From: Bradyrhizobium mercantei
GTDB taxonomy: Bacteria; Pseudomonadota; Alphaproteobacteria; Rhizobiales; Xanthobacteraceae
Length of the DNA stretch: 64,000 bases
Assembly (NCBI RefSeq): GCF_001982635.1
Contig: NZ_MKFI01000001.1
Span: forward strand, 1,382,891 to 1,446,890
Reading direction: 5' to 3'
Made by a program: the position numbers and the translations under genes. Shown here one piece after another: positions 60,930 through 64,000 of the stretch. Each line of letters starts with the position of its first letter. Within the stretch, counting starts at the first letter, position 1. The notes below the pieces were generated by a model that saw only the letters and a list, made by a program, of their open reading frames with translations, ran no database searches and was not told the origin of the DNA.

Positions 60930-61616
60930 TCAGCCGGCGACCTTGACCGGCGCCCGCCGACGATCGGTCGCGCTCTCCGCCATCCTCTCAAATCCCGCGA
61001 GGAAGATATCCAGCGCATCGCTGATCATCTGCGCCTTGTCCTCCAGGACGGGCGCCTCGTAGATGTACTTGCGTACGCCATAATAGAAGATGCCGCCGTG
61101 AAACACCCATGCCAGCTCCAGCTCCGCGGCGCTGGGCCTGCTCTGCGTCGCCAGGCCGGCATCGTGGCGGCATTCCCTGAGAATACGGGTCAGGATCTTG
61201 TCCTTGACCATGCCGACATACCAACGATTGATATCGAGGCCCTTCAGACCCGAGTAGAGATAGATCCTCAGCCATTTTCGGTTGAAGATCGCATCGGTAT
61301 AGACCTCGTAAAATTCCTGAAGCCGAACGCGGAGCGGACGCGAGCGATCCGACAGCAACTTCTCCCAGCCGATTTCAAGGGGTTCGAGATATACCTTGCG
61401 GTAGACCTCTTTGATGAGATCATCCTTGCTCGGGAAGTAGCGGTAAAGCAACGGCTGCGTCACACCGAGCTTGCGAGCGAGGGCACGCGTGCCGCCGCCA
61501 AATCCCTCCTCCGCAAACAGCTCGGTCGCCTTGGTGACGAATTCACTGCGACGGTCGTCAGCCGATAGTCGCTTCTGTTTGGCACGAGCTCGCTTGACGG
61601 GCGCCTTTCGATTCAT
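60930..61616 (-). CDS. TetR-family transcriptional regulator
   Basis: 228 residues. A Lys/Arg-rich N-terminus is followed by the TetR helix-turn-helix: RRSEFVTKATELFAEEGFGGGTRALARKLGVTQPLLYRYFPSKDDLIKEVY. The C-terminal ligand domain is all-helical, with IYLYSGLKGLDINRWYVG and ELAWVFHGGIFYYGVRKYIY. Similar TetR proteins respond to aromatic or heterocyclic acids. It is the last gene of the monooxygenase/flavin reductase operon (ATGA overlap with the reductase), so it controls its own level if it binds the 63460-63475 motif. Predicted targets are that operon and the divergent pair at 58766-58933. Confidence 0.9.
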   Translation of the reverse strand: MNRKAPVKRARAKQKRLSADDRRSEFVTKATELFAEEGFGGGTRALARKLGVTQPLLYRYFPSKDDLIKEVYRKVYLEPLEIGWEKLLSDRSRPLRVRLQEFYEVYTDAIFNRKWLRIYLYSGLKGLDINRWYVGMVKDKILTRILRECRHDAGLATQSRPSAAELELAWVFHGGIFYYGVRKYIYEAPVLEDKAQMISDALDIFLAGFERMAESATDRRRAPVKVAG

Positions 61617-62167
61617 GATGCCTTGCCACCATCATCAGCCAGGAACCGGCCAAAACCGCCCCGCGCGAATAGCAGCGGGTTGCTTCGATTGTAGGCGTAG
61701 GCTTCCACCGCCCCCAGAAAAATGACGTGATCGCCGCCGTAGTAGCGATTGGCGGCGCGGCATTGGAAATTTGCGACCACGTCGGCAAGCACAGGAGCAT
61801 TGCCGAGGCCTGGTGTCCAACTCACACCCGCGAACTTGTCACCCGACGATCTGGCAAACTGCATCGCCAGCGTCTGCTGCGTGGCATCCAGAACGTTGAC
61901 CGTGAAATGGCTGGCATTCTGGAAGATCGGCAGCCCCTGCGAAAACGTCCCCAGGCTCCATAGCACCAGCGGGGGATTGAGCGACACGGACGCGAAGGAA
62001 TTACAAGTAATTCCGTACGGCCGTCCGTCGGCCGACATCGCCGTGACGATCGTTACACCGGTCGCGAAGGTCCCGAGCGCATTGCGGAAGTCACGAGGAT
62101 CGATCGTCGAACTGTCGCTTGCGAGCTCACTGGCCGGATCCGGCGGATGTTTGGGCGAGTCAGACAT
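61613..62167 (-). CDS. Flavin reductase (HpaC/NtaB-like)
   Basis: 184 residues from ATG 62167, with GAGG eight bases upstream; a GTG at 62176 has weaker spacing. Flavin-reductase-domain motifs are FATGVTIVTAMSADGRPYGITCNSFASVSLNPPLVLWSLG, then FAGVSWTPGLGNAPVL and HVIFLGAVEAY. It reduces FMN or FAD with NAD(P)H and hands the free reduced flavin to a partner oxygenase. The partner is most likely the monooxygenase encoded 11 bp upstream, and possibly also the LLM enzyme. Confidence 0.9.
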   Translation of the reverse strand: MSDSPKHPPDPASELASDSSTIDPRDFRNALGTFATGVTIVTAMSADGRPYGITCNSFASVSLNPPLVLWSLGTFSQGLPIFQNASHFTVNVLDATQQTLAMQFARSSGDKFAGVSWTPGLGNAPVLADVVANFQCRAANRYYGGDHVIFLGAVEAYAYNRSNPLLFARGGFGRFLADDGGKAS

Positions 62168-62177
62168 CCTGCTCACC

Positions 62178-63404
62178 TCAAAGCGTCAGGTTTTCGGACG
62201 GCAGCCCAAGGGCCACCCGCCCGTAATTGGTGCCTGCCGCATCGAAATTGAAGGCGAGATGCGAGTTCACCGCGTGTGCATCGCGGAATTGGCGCTGCAA
62301 CGCTCCCGAGGTGAAAAGGCTGCGCGCCCCGCTCGCCGCAAACAGAAGGGACACGGCTTCAGTGCACAGATTGACCGCGAACGCGCCATCGCGCCGGAGC
62401 TTCGTCTTCGCAGCAATGCTCGGGATATCGCCACGCCGGACTTCCGCAAGCACTTCAACGCAATTCGTGCGCATGATCAGCCGCGCGGCGTCTATCTTCG
62501 CGGATGCCTCAGCGATCTTGATCTGCGTGCTTTGCAGGTCGCCTATCTTGGCGCGGTTATATGTCGAGGCGCGGTGCCGCGCGATCTCGACATAATCGTC
62601 AAGGCAAGCCTGGGCATTTCCCAGTCCGACTCCAGACAGTACGTAGGGAAACAACGAAAATACCGGAAGCATGTACAGCGCATTCGGATTGACGACACTT
62701 CCAGGCGTCGCGCCACCCGCAAGATCGCTGACGGCAACTGTCATATGGTCGGGAACGAATGCATCGGTTACCCGCACATCGTTCGATCCCGTTCCGCGTA
62801 GACCGGCCGCATTCCAGGTGTCGTCAATACTGTAGTCCCGCCTGTTCAACAGGAACAGCCGATACTCGACACCATCGGCCTCATCATCCGTGGCGACCAC
62901 GCTCGCGAGCATGTTCCATCCACAGGCCTCCACTCCGGACGAGAATGGCCAATGACCACTCAGCACATATCCGCCGCTTGCCTTTCTGGCGCGACCGGCC
63001 GGGAAAACGAAGGAGGACGCGATCAGCGTATCCGGATTTTCGCCCCACACCGCGTTCTGCGCCTCGGGCGCGAACATACCCAGCATCCAGTGGTGACTTG
63101 CAAGGTTTGCAAAATTCCAAGACACCGAGGCGTCGCCCTGCCCAAGGGCGTCGGCACAATCGACCAGCGCGACATAGTCGAGCTCGCTGCCCCCGACCCG
63201 CTTGGGCTGCAGGATCCGGAAGAGACCGCTATCTCGCAGATCGCGCTCTGTCTCCGGTGGCAAGCGGCGCAGTTCTTCGGTCCGCGACGCGCGTTCACGC
63301 AGGGCCGGCACGAGCGCCTTGGCTCGCGCGACCATGACCGAATAGCGATCCATATCCGGGCTTTGCGGCACGTTCGCGTCGAGCCCGCGGCCAACCTTAA
63401 CCAT
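62178..63404 (-). CDS. Acyl-CoA-dehydrogenase-fold flavin monooxygenase (HpaB/DszC/HsaA-like)
   Basis: 408 residues from ATG 63404, which has GGGAAGAG upstream. The fold is that of group D monooxygenases: ALVPALRERASRTEELRRLPPETERDLRDSGLFRILQPKRVGGSE, GDASVSWNFANLASHHWMLG, the SGHWPFSSGVEACGWNMLASVV flavin region, and GLRGTGSNDVRVTDAFVPDHM. These enzymes use reduced flavin from a separate reductase to hydroxylate aromatic or heterocyclic rings, rather than dehydrogenating acyl-CoA. The adjacent reductase supports this role. It is the first gene of the leftward operon; the 63460-63475 motif lies 55 bp upstream. Confidence 0.88.
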   Translation of the reverse strand: MVKVGRGLDANVPQSPDMDRYSVMVARAKALVPALRERASRTEELRRLPPETERDLRDSGLFRILQPKRVGGSELDYVALVDCADALGQGDASVSWNFANLASHHWMLGMFAPEAQNAVWGENPDTLIASSFVFPAGRARKASGGYVLSGHWPFSSGVEACGWNMLASVVATDDEADGVEYRLFLLNRRDYSIDDTWNAAGLRGTGSNDVRVTDAFVPDHMTVAVSDLAGGATPGSVVNPNALYMLPVFSLFPYVLSGVGLGNAQACLDDYVEIARHRASTYNRAKIGDLQSTQIKIAEASAKIDAARLIMRTNCVEVLAEVRRGDIPSIAAKTKLRRDGAFAVNLCTEAVSLLFAASGARSLFTSGALQRQFRDAHAVNSHLAFNFDAAGTNYGRVALGLPSENLTL

Positions 63405-63459
63405 GGTCTCTTCCCTTGTTCGACCTCCAACATTTCGCACGACCCGGCCGATCGGCTCA

Positions 63460-63475
63460 GTTTATCGAGCGATCA
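63460..63475. promoter_or_regulatory. Candidate TetR operator upstream of the monooxygenase operon
   Basis: GTTTATCGAGCGATCA matches the 58836-58851 motif at 14 of 16 positions. Its core, ATCG-AG-CGAT, is a perfect inverted repeat, as expected for a dimeric TetR protein. It is 55 bp before ATG 63404, a normal operator position. Confidence 0.55.
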
Positions 63476-63575
63476 CCAGAGATCAAGATGCGCCACGAAG
63501 CCCGGTGGCCAATCGACCACCGGGCGGCTCTAGGTCGTCAAACTGCCGGCGGCCGTCCAATCCACCTCGCAGGAT

Positions 63576-64000
63576 CTAAACAAGTTCCTTCCGCCAATAC
63601 AGCGTGTGCTGCCATGCCCACGGCGACGCAGGTTCGAAGAGCCTGTATCCTTGGCGAATAAAGTTGTTGGCCGAGAAACGATTATCGGTCGTATCCGACA
63701 CGATCACCTTCCAGCCGGCCCGCCGTGCTCGCGCTTCCAGCGCCCGAGTAAGCCGCACTTGCAGGCCGTGGCCGCAGTGCGGCATCACGACCCCAACGCG
63801 GCACAGATATCCGGCGTTGGCAACATGGGTTGATGGAACGACACCCGCGAATCCGATGGGCTTCAGCCCACGGAAAGCGATCCACCAGTACCCATGCTCG
63901 AAGTCGGGCACACGAGTCCCATCGCAGAAGGTCAGCTGATGAAGCTCGGCGAGCGCATCCGTAACCTCTTCGTCCTGCGGATCAACCTCGCGTATCCTGT
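63576..64000 (-). CDS. GNAT-family N-acetyltransferase, partial
   Basis: The reading frame is open to the right edge, so the start is outside; 140 residues are visible before the stop at 63576. The last part from a GTG at 63911 could pass for a short gene, but the codons before it (EVDPQDEEVTDALAELHQLTF) are protein-like. The acetyl-CoA domain shows PIGFAGVVPSTHVANAGYLCRVGVV, followed by a CGHGLQVRLTRALEARARRAGW segment in place of the usual Q/R-x2-G-x-G/A pyrophosphate loop, then NNFIRQGYRLFEP. It transfers an acetyl group to an amine; the acceptor is unknown. It belongs with genes beyond the window. Confidence 0.75.
   Translation of the reverse strand, partial: RIREVDPQDEEVTDALAELHQLTFCDGTRVPDFEHGYWWIAFRGLKPIGFAGVVPSTHVANAGYLCRVGVVMPHCGHGLQVRLTRALEARARRAGWKVIVSDTTDNRFSANNFIRQGYRLFEPASPWAWQHTLYWRKELV

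Noticed and set aside
63576..63911. A short complete acetyltransferase starting at GTG 63911
   Set aside because: The frame continues upstream to the window edge with protein-like sequence, so the gene is treated as partial.

Overview
This window looks like a chromosomal segment of an alphaproteobacterium, most likely Bradyrhizobium or a close relative in the Nitrobacteraceae. The evidence is high GC with strong G/C third-position bias, many solute-binding proteins (three of TctC type, one TRAP, one LIV and two of ferric/phosphonate type), many Tat-type leaders, and intergenic repeats that resemble those I know from Bradyrhizobium. The genus call is inference; there is no rRNA, tRNA or core marker here. 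I saw no phage, plasmid, insertion-sequence or CRISPR structure.

Layout. (1) 1-12536: surface-polysaccharide locus with two asparagine-synthase-like amidotransferases, four glycosyltransferases, a sugar-nucleotide epimerase, two SAM methyltransferases, a hexapeptide acyltransferase and a Wzx-like flippase. Overlapping ATGA/GTGA junctions show tight co-translation, and a 104-bp miniature repeat sits inside the locus. (2) 12772-19231: a CaiB/BaiF CoA-transferase, then a tripartite tricarboxylate transporter (tctC, tctB, tctA) with the methylthioadenosine salvage genes mtnP and mtnA lodged between its receptor and membrane genes. (3) 19708-28794: a glyoxylate/2-hydroxyacid module. Two serine-glyoxylate-type aminotransferases, an MFS carrier and an enoyl-CoA-hydratase relative run leftward. 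A GntR regulator, a fused GlcD-GlcF-type flavin/iron-sulfur dehydrogenase and a GlcG-like protein run rightward. (4) 29262-36091: mixed metabolism, with a crotonase, a molybdopterin oxidoreductase, a ferric-type binding protein, an orphan TctC, a ModA-like protein without a leader, and an SDR. (5) 36173-42837: GntR, TRAP transporter dctPQM, a cyclase-family hydrolase, another orphan TctC and a Tat-exported amidohydrolase, all on one strand. (6) 42901-48916: a small membrane protein, a Crp/Fnr regulator, and an ABC importer operon ending in a GpdQ-like phosphodiesterase. (7) 49110-50264: a zinc alcohol dehydrogenase. (8) 50278-63404: a catabolic island. An eight-gene leftward operon encodes a three-subunit molybdenum hydroxylase followed by a complete LIV-type ABC importer. 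A divergent LLM flavin oxidoreductase and a PuuE-like cyclic-amide hydrolase follow, then a convergent monooxygenase, flavin reductase and TetR operon. (9) A partial GNAT acetyltransferase runs off the right edge.

How it works together. The most coherent system is region 8. Import, Mo-dependent hydroxylation, flavin-dependent oxygenation with a dedicated reductase, and cyclic-amide hydrolysis are encoded side by side. A nearly identical 16-bp motif lies in front of both transcription starts that the island's TetR protein would be expected to control. The substrate is not readable from sequence; an N-heteroaromatic compound is the best guess. In region 3 the GntR gene is likewise bracketed by copies of a palindromic motif related to ATTATGAATTCATAAT.
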